In this document: positions 1 through 5,968 of the stretch, piece by piece
How positions within the stretch are numbered: position 1 is the stretch's first letter
Layout of the letters: each line of letters opens with the position of its first letter
NCBI GenBank assembly: GCA_003154555.1
Contig: PMDT01000255.1
Span: forward strand, 8,642 to 20,107
Direction of reading: 5' to 3'
Source: Spirochaetaceae bacterium
Lineage (GTDB): Bacteria; Spirochaetota; Spirochaetia; SZUA-6; Fen-1364
DNA length: 11,466 nucleotides
Notes under the pieces: generated by a model
Database searches by the model: none
Seen by the model: the letters and a program-made list of their open reading frames with translations, nothing else
What the model was told of the DNA's origin: nothing
Position numbers and translations under genes: made by a program

Positions 1-582
1 CTGCCTGCCCCGGCGGCAGCATCAGCGTCATTCGCCTGCCTCGACCTCGCCTGCGGAACGGGAGACATCAGCCGGCTTCTCGCCCGACAGTATCCGCGCG
101 GCACGGTGGATGCGGTGGATCTGAACCCTGACATGCTTCGGCGCGCCAAGGCGCGCACGGACCTTTCGAATATCAGGTTCCACCTGGAGAACATGAACGC
201 GCTTCCCTTTGACGACGCCTCATACGACATCGTCACGGGAGGGTACGCACTTCGAAACTCACCGCACCTGCCGACAACCTTCAAGGAGATGTTTCGCGTG
301 CTGAAGCCGGGCGGCACGGCTGCCTTCCTGGAGTTTTCCACATCGCCCTCGCGCCGACTGCGCATGATTCAGCTCAGGCTGCTGGGTGCCTGGGGCGGCT
401 TCTGGGGCTGGATTTTCCATCGCAATCCGGAGGTCTACAGCTATATCGCGAAGAGCCTTTCCTTTTACCCAGATTTCGTGGCGCTGCCGCGGATGATGAC
501 GGGGATTGGATTTCGCCGTGTGCATCAGAAGAAGCTGCTGCTCGGCATGCTGGCGCTGACATTTGCGCAAAAGGGCAGGTAG
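1..582 (+). CDS. ubiE: UbiE/COQ5-family quinone methyltransferase, 5'-truncated by the window edge
   Basis: This is a class I SAM-dependent methyltransferase of the UbiE/MenG family, whose known members methylate the ring of demethylmenaquinone or of a ubiquinone precursor at the cytoplasmic membrane. The frame is open from base 1 to the TAG at 580-582, giving 193 residues; complete family members are about 230-260, so about 50 N-terminal residues lie outside. Visible motifs are the SAM-binding motif I LDLACGTGD (residues 14-22), the acidic motif after it (VDAVDLNPDM, 36-45), the family hallmark YALRN (82-86), RVLKPGG (99-105) followed by LEFS, and a C-terminal YSYIAKSLSFYP block resembling the UbiE YxYLPESixxFP signature. 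A GTG at 106 looks like a start but lies after motif I, so it is internal. The run just before motif I is Ala/Pro/Ser-rich, which is unusual. The gene converges on the helicase gene with 28 bases between the stop codons. The family is secure; which quinone is methylated is not. Confidence 0.85.
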   Translation: MPAPAAASASFACLDLACGTGDISRLLARQYPRGTVDAVDLNPDMLRRAKARTDLSNIRFHLENMNALPFDDASYDIVTGGYALRNSPHLPTTFKEMFRVLKPGGTAAFLEFSTSPSRRLRMIQLRLLGAWGGFWGWIFHRNPEVYSYIAKSLSFYPDFVALPRMMTGIGFRRVHQKKLLLGMLALTFAQKGR

Positions 583-610
583 CGCGAGGCGCCATTGCGG
601 GGAACACCCC

Positions 611-2932
611 CTATGGCGTCCCTGTTCCCATCCCGCTCATCACTTCCACCAGCTCCGTAATCGCCTTCTCCCGGGCTTCCTCCATCACGAATACATTCAG
701 GTTGTCCATCGCGCGTGTCATGGCGACATAGATCAGGTTACGCGCCAGTGCGTCGGCCGACGTCGGGTCGTATTCGCCGGCAATTGGAAGCGACGGCAGG
801 TACAAAAGCACGACGGGGAAATCCAGGCCCTTGCTGGAATGAAGCGTCGTCACACGCACGAGGCCTTCCGCTGCGAAGGAGAAGGAATCGTCGCGTATGT
901 TGGCTGACTTGATGCCGCGCCGGGAGAGCTTGTCCTGGATAAGGCCCACGTCAGTCTTGCTCGGGGCGAGCACGGTGATGTTCTCAGGATCATAGCCCAG
1001 CTTCTCGATGAAAAGGCTCGCCTTCTCCACCAGGAGCTTCAGGAGATCTTCCCGTGTGCCCGCGCGGTACAGCTCCGGCGAGGGGCCTTCGCGGAAGGCG
1101 TGCGTCGTGACCGCGTCACCGTCGACGTCGGGAGCGCAGAGCTCGCGGTACTTCTCGGCGAGGTCATGGATGGGACAGGTCGTGCGGAAGTCGGTGCGGA
1201 GAATTCTCGTGCGGCCCGAGATGTCGATGCCGGCGCGCTTGTACGGGCTGCCCAGTCCGTAGATGGCCTGGCCGGAATCGCCTGCCATGATGATGCCGCC
1301 CCGGCAGAGGAGCTTCAGCGCCTTGAGGTCGACAGCGGTGAGGTCCTGCGACTCGTCCACGAAGGCAAGATCGATCGCATCAGTGGCAGCCCTCCGCGGG
1401 CCGGCCGCGTCGCCGGGAACGGCGTTCTCATCAGAAACAGCCGACGTGCCGTCATCGCCAATCGCTTCTATTATCTTGATGCGCGAATAGTTCTTGCTGA
1501 ACAGGCCGCGGTCCTCCATTGCACCGACGACCAGGTCCCTGATTTCCCACACGAGCGCGCGCTGGTCCTTGGAAAGCGGCTGGCGCATGCCCCGACGCGC
1601 CACCCGGTCCTCCACGTATTCCGTGCGGCTCACCATGTTGGCAAGGAGGAAGTCCTCCAACTCAGTGGCAAGCTCACCGTCGGTCATGAAGCCCGTTGTG
1701 TTCCATCGCTTCGCCAGGGTCTCCACGGCCCCGTAGTCCACGTTCCACGACGGGTCGATGGTGCGCAGGCGCGCGCGAAAAAAGCTGTCGGCAGTCTGGA
1801 TCAGCGTGGGGTCTTCCGAAGCCTTCAGCAGCTCCGCAAGGTAGCGGTCATACTTCACAAGCGTCGTCGTATACGTCAGGAGCACGGTGCTGCGCGCGAA
1901 AAGCTCACGCCGCGCCCTGCCGTAGGCATGGAGGAGGACGATGGTCTTGCCCGTGCCCGCCCCGCCGCGCACCAGGTAGTCGTGGCCGGGCGTGATGGCG
2001 TCCAGCGCCGCCTGCTGCTCCGCGGTAAGGCGCATGAAGCTGCGCTCGTAGTCCCGCCGGGTGCGCGTGTATATCGTGAACCTGTTGAGGTGCTCGACGT
2101 AGAGGTTCAGGTCGCGGAACTTGGCCAGCTCGTCGGTGAGGCCTTTCTTCTGCTGGGTGAGGTTGTTGAGCTCCGCGCGCAGGACGTCCACCCTGTCGGA
2201 CTTGCCTTCCGCGCGCGCCCGTTCCCGTGAGAGCTCCGCGGCGCGCTGCTTCAGGTCGGATTCAAGCTGCTCGGCCTTTGCCTCGGCGTCCCGCGCTGCG
2301 GCAGCCTGCTGGAGGAGCTTCTTGTTCTCCCGCTGCGCAAGAAACAGGTCGAACTTGAGCCTGCCCAGCTCCTGGCTCTTCTGGATCGGTGAAACCTTTT
2401 CGTCCCATACGTTGAGGCTGGCCTTGAGCGTGTCCAGGAACGGGTGGACGATGCCGGATGCCCGGCAGAATCCCAGGAAGTTGTATGTGGCGGCCACCGC
2501 TTCTTCCTTACCCAGCGGCAGGAAGCCGTGCCGGACCTTGTTTGCAGTGGGATGTTCCTTCGCGATCCGCGTGACAGCCTGGAGGTCCTGGCTTTCCGCC
2601 TTCCTGTTCGCCTTCAGGAAGTCCCTGAAGTCCCAGAGGAGCACGGGAAAGCTGCTTGCATACTTGTAGGAGGGGAACACGTCGCAGATGAAACTCTCCA
2701 CGAACGAGTGGAGCGCCAGCAGGAAGAAGCCTTCGTCCGTGCCGACCAGCCTCCTGAGCCGGGCCATGCGGATGTCGAGAGTGGTGTCGCCGGTGTCCGC
2801 TGCCGATGCAGCGGGCACGGAAGCGGCAGGAACGGACCGCGGCGCGGCGTTCGGGGAGATCGCGGAGGCGGGCGTTGGTGCCGGCTTTCGTTTCCCTGGT
2901 TCAGCGCCGGGCGTCTGGGCTTTGGACGGCAT
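611..2932 (-). CDS. UvrD-like superfamily 1 helicase with N-terminal helical domain and coiled coil
   Basis: This is a probable ATP-dependent 3'-5' DNA helicase/translocase of about 773 residues. The start at 2932 was chosen because AGGGGAGGAG lies directly upstream (2934-2943); in-frame alternatives are ATG 2953 and TTG 2989, and the spacing to 2932 is short, so the start is not certain. Order of parts: a Pro/Ala-rich leader (1-50), a helical region (about 60-165), a Glu/Arg/Ala-rich coiled coil (about 190-275), then the helicase core. Core motifs are Q motif LTAEQQ (302-307), Walker A GGAGTGKT (323-330), Walker B FVDESQD (524-530), motif III MAGDSGQAIYG (549-559), motif IV LRTDFRT (578-584), motif V VTTLHSSKGLDF (694-705) and motif VI YVAMTRA (735-741). 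Only about 140 residues separate motifs III and V, so the large 2B insertion of UvrD/Rep is absent and the C-terminal part resembles the short UvrD_C_2 type. The N-terminal region (FLLALHSFVESF and ANKVRHGF) recalls HEPN/DUF4145-like helical domains, which is inference. A role in repair or phage defence is possible but unproven. Confidence 0.9.
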   Translation of the reverse strand: MPSKAQTPGAEPGKRKPAPTPASAISPNAAPRSVPAASVPAASAADTGDTTLDIRMARLRRLVGTDEGFFLLALHSFVESFICDVFPSYKYASSFPVLLWDFRDFLKANRKAESQDLQAVTRIAKEHPTANKVRHGFLPLGKEEAVAATYNFLGFCRASGIVHPFLDTLKASLNVWDEKVSPIQKSQELGRLKFDLFLAQRENKKLLQQAAAARDAEAKAEQLESDLKQRAAELSRERARAEGKSDRVDVLRAELNNLTQQKKGLTDELAKFRDLNLYVEHLNRFTIYTRTRRDYERSFMRLTAEQQAALDAITPGHDYLVRGGAGTGKTIVLLHAYGRARRELFARSTVLLTYTTTLVKYDRYLAELLKASEDPTLIQTADSFFRARLRTIDPSWNVDYGAVETLAKRWNTTGFMTDGELATELEDFLLANMVSRTEYVEDRVARRGMRQPLSKDQRALVWEIRDLVVGAMEDRGLFSKNYSRIKIIEAIGDDGTSAVSDENAVPGDAAGPRRAATDAIDLAFVDESQDLTAVDLKALKLLCRGGIIMAGDSGQAIYGLGSPYKRAGIDISGRTRILRTDFRTTCPIHDLAEKYRELCAPDVDGDAVTTHAFREGPSPELYRAGTREDLLKLLVEKASLFIEKLGYDPENITVLAPSKTDVGLIQDKLSRRGIKSANIRDDSFSFAAEGLVRVTTLHSSKGLDFPVVLLYLPSLPIAGEYDPTSADALARNLIYVAMTRAMDNLNVFVMEEAREKAITELVEVMSGMGTGTP

Positions 2933-3050
2933 GCTCCTCCCCTGCGGGGCCATGATAGGGGAGATGCCGACGGTGCGCAAGCGCCGCAAAGGAAACGCAC
3001 GTTGATGTCATGGAGACACCGCGTGCGTTCCGCGCGCGCCGTCTTGATGA

Positions 3051-3077
3051 GTATGCATAAAAGATACATCTTCATAC
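3051..3077. promoter_or_regulatory. AT-rich nested dyad upstream of vapBC, candidate operator
   Basis: Within the 147-bp region between the divergent helicase and vapB genes lies an AT-rich patch in otherwise GC-rich DNA. It holds an outer inverted repeat, GTATG (3051-3055) and CATAC (3073-3077), and an inner one, AAGAT (3061-3065) and ATCTT (3068-3072) around a 2-base centre. The two dyads are not concentric because the left side has five extra bases. The patch ends two bases before the vapB ATG. VapB-type ribbon-helix-helix antitoxins commonly autorepress by binding such inverted repeats, so this is the natural autoregulatory operator. A TTGATG at 3044-3049 could serve as a -35 box, but no convincing -10 follows. 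It might also influence the divergent helicase gene. Confidence 0.5.
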
Positions 3078-3079
3078 AT

Positions 3080-3280
3080 ATGAGGACCACGATTAACATC
3101 GACGCGGATCTCCTCCGCGAGGCAGGGAGGCTCACCGGGATCGATGAGAAGACCGCCCTCGTCCGCATGGGTTTGAAGGCCCTCGTGGAGAAGGAGAGCG
3201 CGCGCCGGCTCGCGGAGCTCGGTGGCACGGAAAGGGCGGTGTCGGTGATACCGCGCAGGCGCCCGGCCCGACGTCGATGA
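3080..3280 (+). CDS. vapB: VapB-family antitoxin (ribbon-helix-helix type)
   Basis: This is the antitoxin of a type II toxin-antitoxin pair; it would bind and neutralise the VapC toxin and repress its own promoter. The protein has 66 residues. It opens with MRTTINIDADLLREAGRLTG, the typical start of the short VapB family: a beta strand that pairs in the dimer to contact DNA, followed by two helices (about 8-18 and 22-38). The C-terminus is strongly basic (PRRRPARRR), where antitoxins usually bind the toxin. The start at 3080 matches the family's usual N-terminus; in-frame ATGs at 3047 and 3053 would add residues from the presumed operator. No Shine-Dalgarno sequence precedes 3080, so translation may be leaderless or weak. 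The stop overlaps the vapC start (ATGA, 3277-3280), indicating translational coupling. Confidence 0.85.
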   Translation: MRTTINIDADLLREAGRLTGIDEKTALVRMGLKALVEKESARRLAELGGTERAVSVIPRRRPARRR

Positions 3281-3633
3281 CCCTTGTCGACACGTCCGTC
3301 TGGATCGACTATTTCCGCCGCGGGAACGAGGCTTTTACGGCACTGCTTCTGAAGAACGACGTCCTCATGCATCCCTTTGTCATGGGAGAGCTCTCTCTCG
3401 GCAGGCTTTCAAACCGCAGGGAAATCATGGACCTGCTCGGGCGCTTGCCCGCAGCGCCTCTGGCGGATCATAAGGAAGTCCTGCATTGTGCAGAGACGAA
3501 CAAGCTCGGCGGGTCGGGAATCGGATGGATCGATGCGCACCTGGTTGCGTCGGCGCTTCTCGCGCGGGCGCGGCTTTTGACGGCTGACAAAGCATTGCTT
3601 GAGGTGGCGCTCCGCCTGGGCATCGCCGCATAA
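3277..3633 (+). CDS. vapC: VapC-family PIN-domain toxin ribonuclease
   Basis: This is the toxin of the VapBC pair: a PIN-domain, metal-dependent endoribonuclease. Characterised family members cut tRNAs or rRNA and so halt translation. It has 118 residues, slightly short but normal for the family. The four conserved acidic residues of the PIN active site are all visible: D5 in MTLVDTSVWIDYF, E38 in VMGELSLG, D86 in GWIDAHLVA and D104 in LLTADKAL. The enzyme therefore looks intact and potentially active. The gene starts inside the vapB stop codon and has no Shine-Dalgarno sequence of its own, which fits coupled translation with antitoxin made first. The cellular target cannot be read from the sequence. 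No clear terminator follows; the next 147 bases carry the promoter and leader of the following operon. Confidence 0.92.
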   Translation: MTLVDTSVWIDYFRRGNEAFTALLLKNDVLMHPFVMGELSLGRLSNRREIMDLLGRLPAAPLADHKEVLHCAETNKLGGSGIGWIDAHLVASALLARARLLTADKALLEVALRLGIAA

Positions 3634-3669
3634 AACGCGCCACGCGGCTGCCCGTCCTCATGGAACGCT

Positions 3670-3681
3670 CGCGATGTCGCG
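3670..3681. promoter_or_regulatory. Short perfect dyad upstream of the envelope-operon promoter
   Basis: CGCGA and TCGCG flank a 2-base centre, forming a 12-base dyad that ends 11 bases before the -35 box of the predicted promoter. This is a plausible place for a regulator to bind. In GC-rich DNA such a short palindrome can also arise by chance, so the call is weak. Confidence 0.2.
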
Positions 3682-3692
3682 CGCACCCACCA

Positions 3693-3721
3693 TTGGAACA
3701 CGCGGTCTGAAATGATAGTAT
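3693..3721 (+). promoter_or_regulatory. Sigma70-like promoter of the barrel/transglutaminase-propeller operon
   Basis: A -35 box TTGGAA (3693-3698) and a -10 box TAGTAT (3716-3721) are separated by the ideal 17 bases. The -10 is preceded by TGA (3713-3715), giving an extended -10 motif TGn. A T-rich and A/T-rich stretch follows, and transcription would begin near 3728. The -10 box overlaps an in-frame ATG at 3712, which argues that this ATG is not the translation start of the downstream gene. The motif match is good, but no transcript data support it. Confidence 0.6.
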
Positions 3722-3731
3722 TTTTTATATT

Positions 3732-3750
3732 GAACGGCCTTTTTCCGTTC
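3732..3750 (+). promoter_or_regulatory. Hairpin in the predicted 5' leader of the operon
   Basis: GAACGG (3732-3737) and CCGTTC (3745-3750) form a perfect 6-bp stem with a 7-base T-rich loop. It begins just after the predicted transcription start and ends 16 bases before the Shine-Dalgarno sequence. It could stabilise the 5' end of the mRNA or act as a DNA operator. It lacks a trailing U-run, so it is not a terminator for vapC. Confidence 0.4.
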
Positions 3751-3766
3751 CATCAAGAAGTCAGCA

Positions 3767-3772
3767 GAGGGG
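3767..3772 (+). promoter_or_regulatory. Ribosome binding site that fixes the start at 3781
   Basis: GAGGGG lies 8 bases before the ATG at 3781. It selects that start over the in-frame ATG at 3712, which has no such site. The 3781 start also yields a clean signal peptide. Confidence 0.65.
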
Positions 3773-3780
3773 TCAACACT

Positions 3781-5964
3781 ATGAGATTGCAGGGAAGGCA
3801 GCGGCACTTTCTCGCCGTCGTTCTCCTCTTTGTGGGAGCCACGTTCGCGCATGCGCAGGGCATCGACCTCAATTCGTACTATGCCTACCCCTGGTCGCTG
3901 GGTGCTTCATTCCAAAGCATCACCCCCCAGGGTGGATCGCAGCAGGCTGCGCAGACCTATTACGGCCTCTCGGGTACAGCGCGCTTCCCCATCCCCGGCG
4001 TACCGACATTGCAGCCCTTCGCAACCCTTGGATTCAACCTCTTTACCGCGGCGACAAGCACGACCCAGACCCAGGTCGCCAACTTCGACAATACCCAGAT
4101 ACTCGGTCTGGCAGGCCTCGGATGGTCCAGCAGGGTCACGAAGAACTTTGAAATAGGTGCGGATCTCGGGCTGGGCTACGAAATGATCATATTTCCCGAC
4201 CTGCTGGGCACCGGCCCGACGCGCACCGACAACCTCCTGGCGTCTCTGAGCGGACATGTCACGCTTAATCCTGCATACAGCTTCAGTATCGACGTCGTTC
4301 CCACCCTGACATATCGCTATGGGCTCGAGCCGCTCACGAACTTCACCGGGCTCGCGTTCGGCATCGGGGGAGGCGTCAACTACAGGTTCGGGGACGATCC
4401 TGATGCGCCCAAGGCATCCATCAGGAGCATCAGCTTCGGGGAGGTGTCCTTCCCGCCCCTGTATGCGGCCATGCAGAGCTACTACGCCAAGAACGCCTTC
4501 GCCAAGGTGACGATCAAGAACACGGAAAAATTCCCCATCACCGACGTGCAGGTCTCCTTCAACCAGGCCGGCTACATGGACGCCCCGACAAAGCTCATGA
4601 GCATTGCCTCTCTGGACGCCGGCAAGAGCGTCGATGTGCCGGTCGTCGCCTCTTTCAACAGCGAGGTTTTTAATACCAACGGCGACACGCCGCTGAACGG
4701 CGAGATCCAGGTGGCATACGTCTCCCACAACAGGCCCGCAAATCAGTCACAGTCCGTTTCCTACGTTCTCTACGACCGCACATCCATCAGCTGGGATGAC
4801 AACCGCAAGGAGGGGGCGTTCATCACCAAGGCGGATACGGCGCTGCGCAATTACGCCACCTTCATCCGCCAGGCGGTGAAGGACCGATTGGTGCCCGGCT
4901 ACAGCTCGCCCGTGCAGACGGCGATGGCCGTGTACTATGCGCTGAAAGAGCTGGGGGTCATCTACCAGCTCGCCCTCACCTCTTCCTTTGCCGCCGCGCA
5001 GGCGAACCCGTTGGTCGTGGACCATGTGCACCTTCCCCGCGAAACGCTGCAAAGGAAGGCGGGCGATTGCAGCGACCTGACCGCGCTCTTCGACGCGATC
5101 ATGGAATCCGTCGGCATCCCGACGGGATTCATCACGGTGCCCGGCCACATCTATCCCGTGTTCGGGACGAAGATCGCCACCGCCAATTACCGCGAGCTGC
5201 ATCCCGACAAGACCATGACATTCGACGTGAACGGCGAGCTCTGGATTCCCGTGGAAATGACCATGGTGGGCACGTCCGATTTCCTCTCCGCGTGGCGCAA
5301 GGGTGTGGAGGAGTGGTCGGCTCTTGCCAACGATACGAAAGACAGGCAGATCTACTTCACCGGAACGGTCCAGAACGTGTTCAGCCCCGTCGGGCTGAAG
5401 GAAGAAGACCTTGGCCTGCAGTATGGCGACACGCGAAAAATCGCCGACAACTTCCGCGACACGACGGACAAGGTGATCGATACCGTCATCGACAGCTACA
5501 CGACCACCGCGACCACCAGCAACTCCAAGGCGGACTACAACAGGGTGGGCATCATCGCCGCCCAGTTCGGCCGCTGGGACCAGGCGCTGAAAGCGCTCAA
5601 CACGGCACTCGCGCTGGACCGGAACTACCTGAGCGCGGAGATCAACCTTGGCAACGTCTACTTTCTCCAGCAGGATTACCAGAACGCGCTGAAGGTCTTC
5701 CACCAGGCCGAAGGATCGATGGAAGCGGACAGCAACCAGGCCTCGCCGCTGTACGGCCGCGTGCTCCTGAGCATTTCGCGCTCGTACTACGAGCTTGAAA
5801 ACTACGACCAGGCCAGCGTGTACTACGACAAGGCCTCCGCGGCTGATCCCAACCTCGTGAGCACGTATGGATACCTGAAGACTGGTCCCACCACGGGCAG
5901 CAGCGGTTCACGCGCATCGGAGGCAACGGGGCCCCAGGCCCTGTTCGCCGAAGGGGAGGAATAG
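3781..5964 (+). CDS. Secreted barrel-like/transglutaminase-like/TPR envelope protein
   Basis: This is a 727-residue exported protein, probably anchored in the outer membrane with its enzymatic part in the periplasm. The signal peptide covers residues 1-26 (basic start, hydrophobic core LAVVLLFVGATF, cut after AHA or AHAQ). Residues about 28-204 show alternating strands rich in Gly and aromatics and end in GIGGGVNYRF, like the last strand of an outer-membrane barrel. Residues about 212-335 look Ig-like. A transglutaminase-like (papain-fold) domain follows at about 405-500, with the nucleophile C430 in KAGDCSDLTALF and H456 in VPGHIYPVFG. The third catalytic position falls in LWIPVEMT, where E492 stands in place of the usual Asp. 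Three TPRs occupy about 584-691, then a Ser/Gly-rich tail. Such domains act as proteases, amidases or cross-linkers; the substrate is unknown. The next gene begins 4 bases after the stop, so the two are probably co-expressed. The domain calls are good; function is open. Confidence 0.85.
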   Translation: MRLQGRQRHFLAVVLLFVGATFAHAQGIDLNSYYAYPWSLGASFQSITPQGGSQQAAQTYYGLSGTARFPIPGVPTLQPFATLGFNLFTAATSTTQTQVANFDNTQILGLAGLGWSSRVTKNFEIGADLGLGYEMIIFPDLLGTGPTRTDNLLASLSGHVTLNPAYSFSIDVVPTLTYRYGLEPLTNFTGLAFGIGGGVNYRFGDDPDAPKASIRSISFGEVSFPPLYAAMQSYYAKNAFAKVTIKNTEKFPITDVQVSFNQAGYMDAPTKLMSIASLDAGKSVDVPVVASFNSEVFNTNGDTPLNGEIQVAYVSHNRPANQSQSVSYVLYDRTSISWDDNRKEGAFITKADTALRNYATFIRQAVKDRLVPGYSSPVQTAMAVYYALKELGVIYQLALTSSFAAAQANPLVVDHVHLPRETLQRKAGDCSDLTALFDAIMESVGIPTGFITVPGHIYPVFGTKIATANYRELHPDKTMTFDVNGELWIPVEMTMVGTSDFLSAWRKGVEEWSALANDTKDRQIYFTGTVQNVFSPVGLKEEDLGLQYGDTRKIADNFRDTTDKVIDTVIDSYTTTATTSNSKADYNRVGIIAAQFGRWDQALKALNTALALDRNYLSAEINLGNVYFLQQDYQNALKVFHQAEGSMEADSNQASPLYGRVLLSISRSYYELENYDQASVYYDKASAADPNLVSTYGYLKTGPTTGSSGSRASEATGPQALFAEGEE
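5527..5865 (+). repeat. Three tetratricopeptide repeats
   Basis: Protein residues 583-695 hold three helix-turn-helix units. The first spans GRWDQALKALNTALALDRNY, the second contains LGNVYFLQQDYQNALKVFHQA, and the third has SYYELENYDQASVYYDKA followed by ADP. The Gly/Ala, Tyr and Ala-Leu positions follow the TPR consensus. They probably dock a partner protein. Confidence 0.75.
5951..5960 (+). promoter_or_regulatory. Strong ribosome binding site embedded in the end of the upstream gene
   Basis: AAGGGGAGGA lies inside the last codons of the transglutaminase-like gene, with GGAGG 9 bases before the ATG at 5969. It supports that start and coupled translation of the two genes. Confidence 0.75.
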
Positions 5965-5968
5965 GGCC

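Noticed and set aside
1..10. A lipoprotein signal in the giant protein (Cys6 at about 5984)
   Set aside because: Cys6 precedes rather than follows the hydrophobic segment, so there is no lipobox; coordinates here are only a placeholder for this protein-level note.
1100..2230. A 376-residue open frame on the + strand opposite the helicase gene
   Set aside because: It is antisense to a gene with every SF1 helicase motif, has the Arg/Ala/Val-rich composition typical of GC-rich shadow frames, and shows no domain or ribosome binding site.
2614..3372. A 252-residue open frame on the - strand running through vapB and vapC
   Set aside because: It is antisense to a clear vapBC pair and overlaps the helicase N-terminus in another frame; its Arg/Ser/Pro-rich translation looks like noise.
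3732..3750. The GAACGG/CCGTTC hairpin as a terminator for vapBC
   Set aside because: The T-run is in the loop rather than after the stem, and the hairpin lies downstream of a good promoter, so it belongs to the next transcript's leader.
3712..3780. An N-terminal extension of the transglutaminase-like protein from ATG 3712
   Set aside because: The ATG overlaps the -10 box, has no ribosome binding site, and would bury the signal peptide; ATG 3781 has GAGGGG at the right spacing.
4747..5703. A 318-residue open frame on the - strand opposite the transglutaminase-like gene
   Set aside because: It is a shadow of a gene with a signal peptide, catalytic motif and TPRs; a Val/Arg/Gly/His-rich composition and no recognisable fold.
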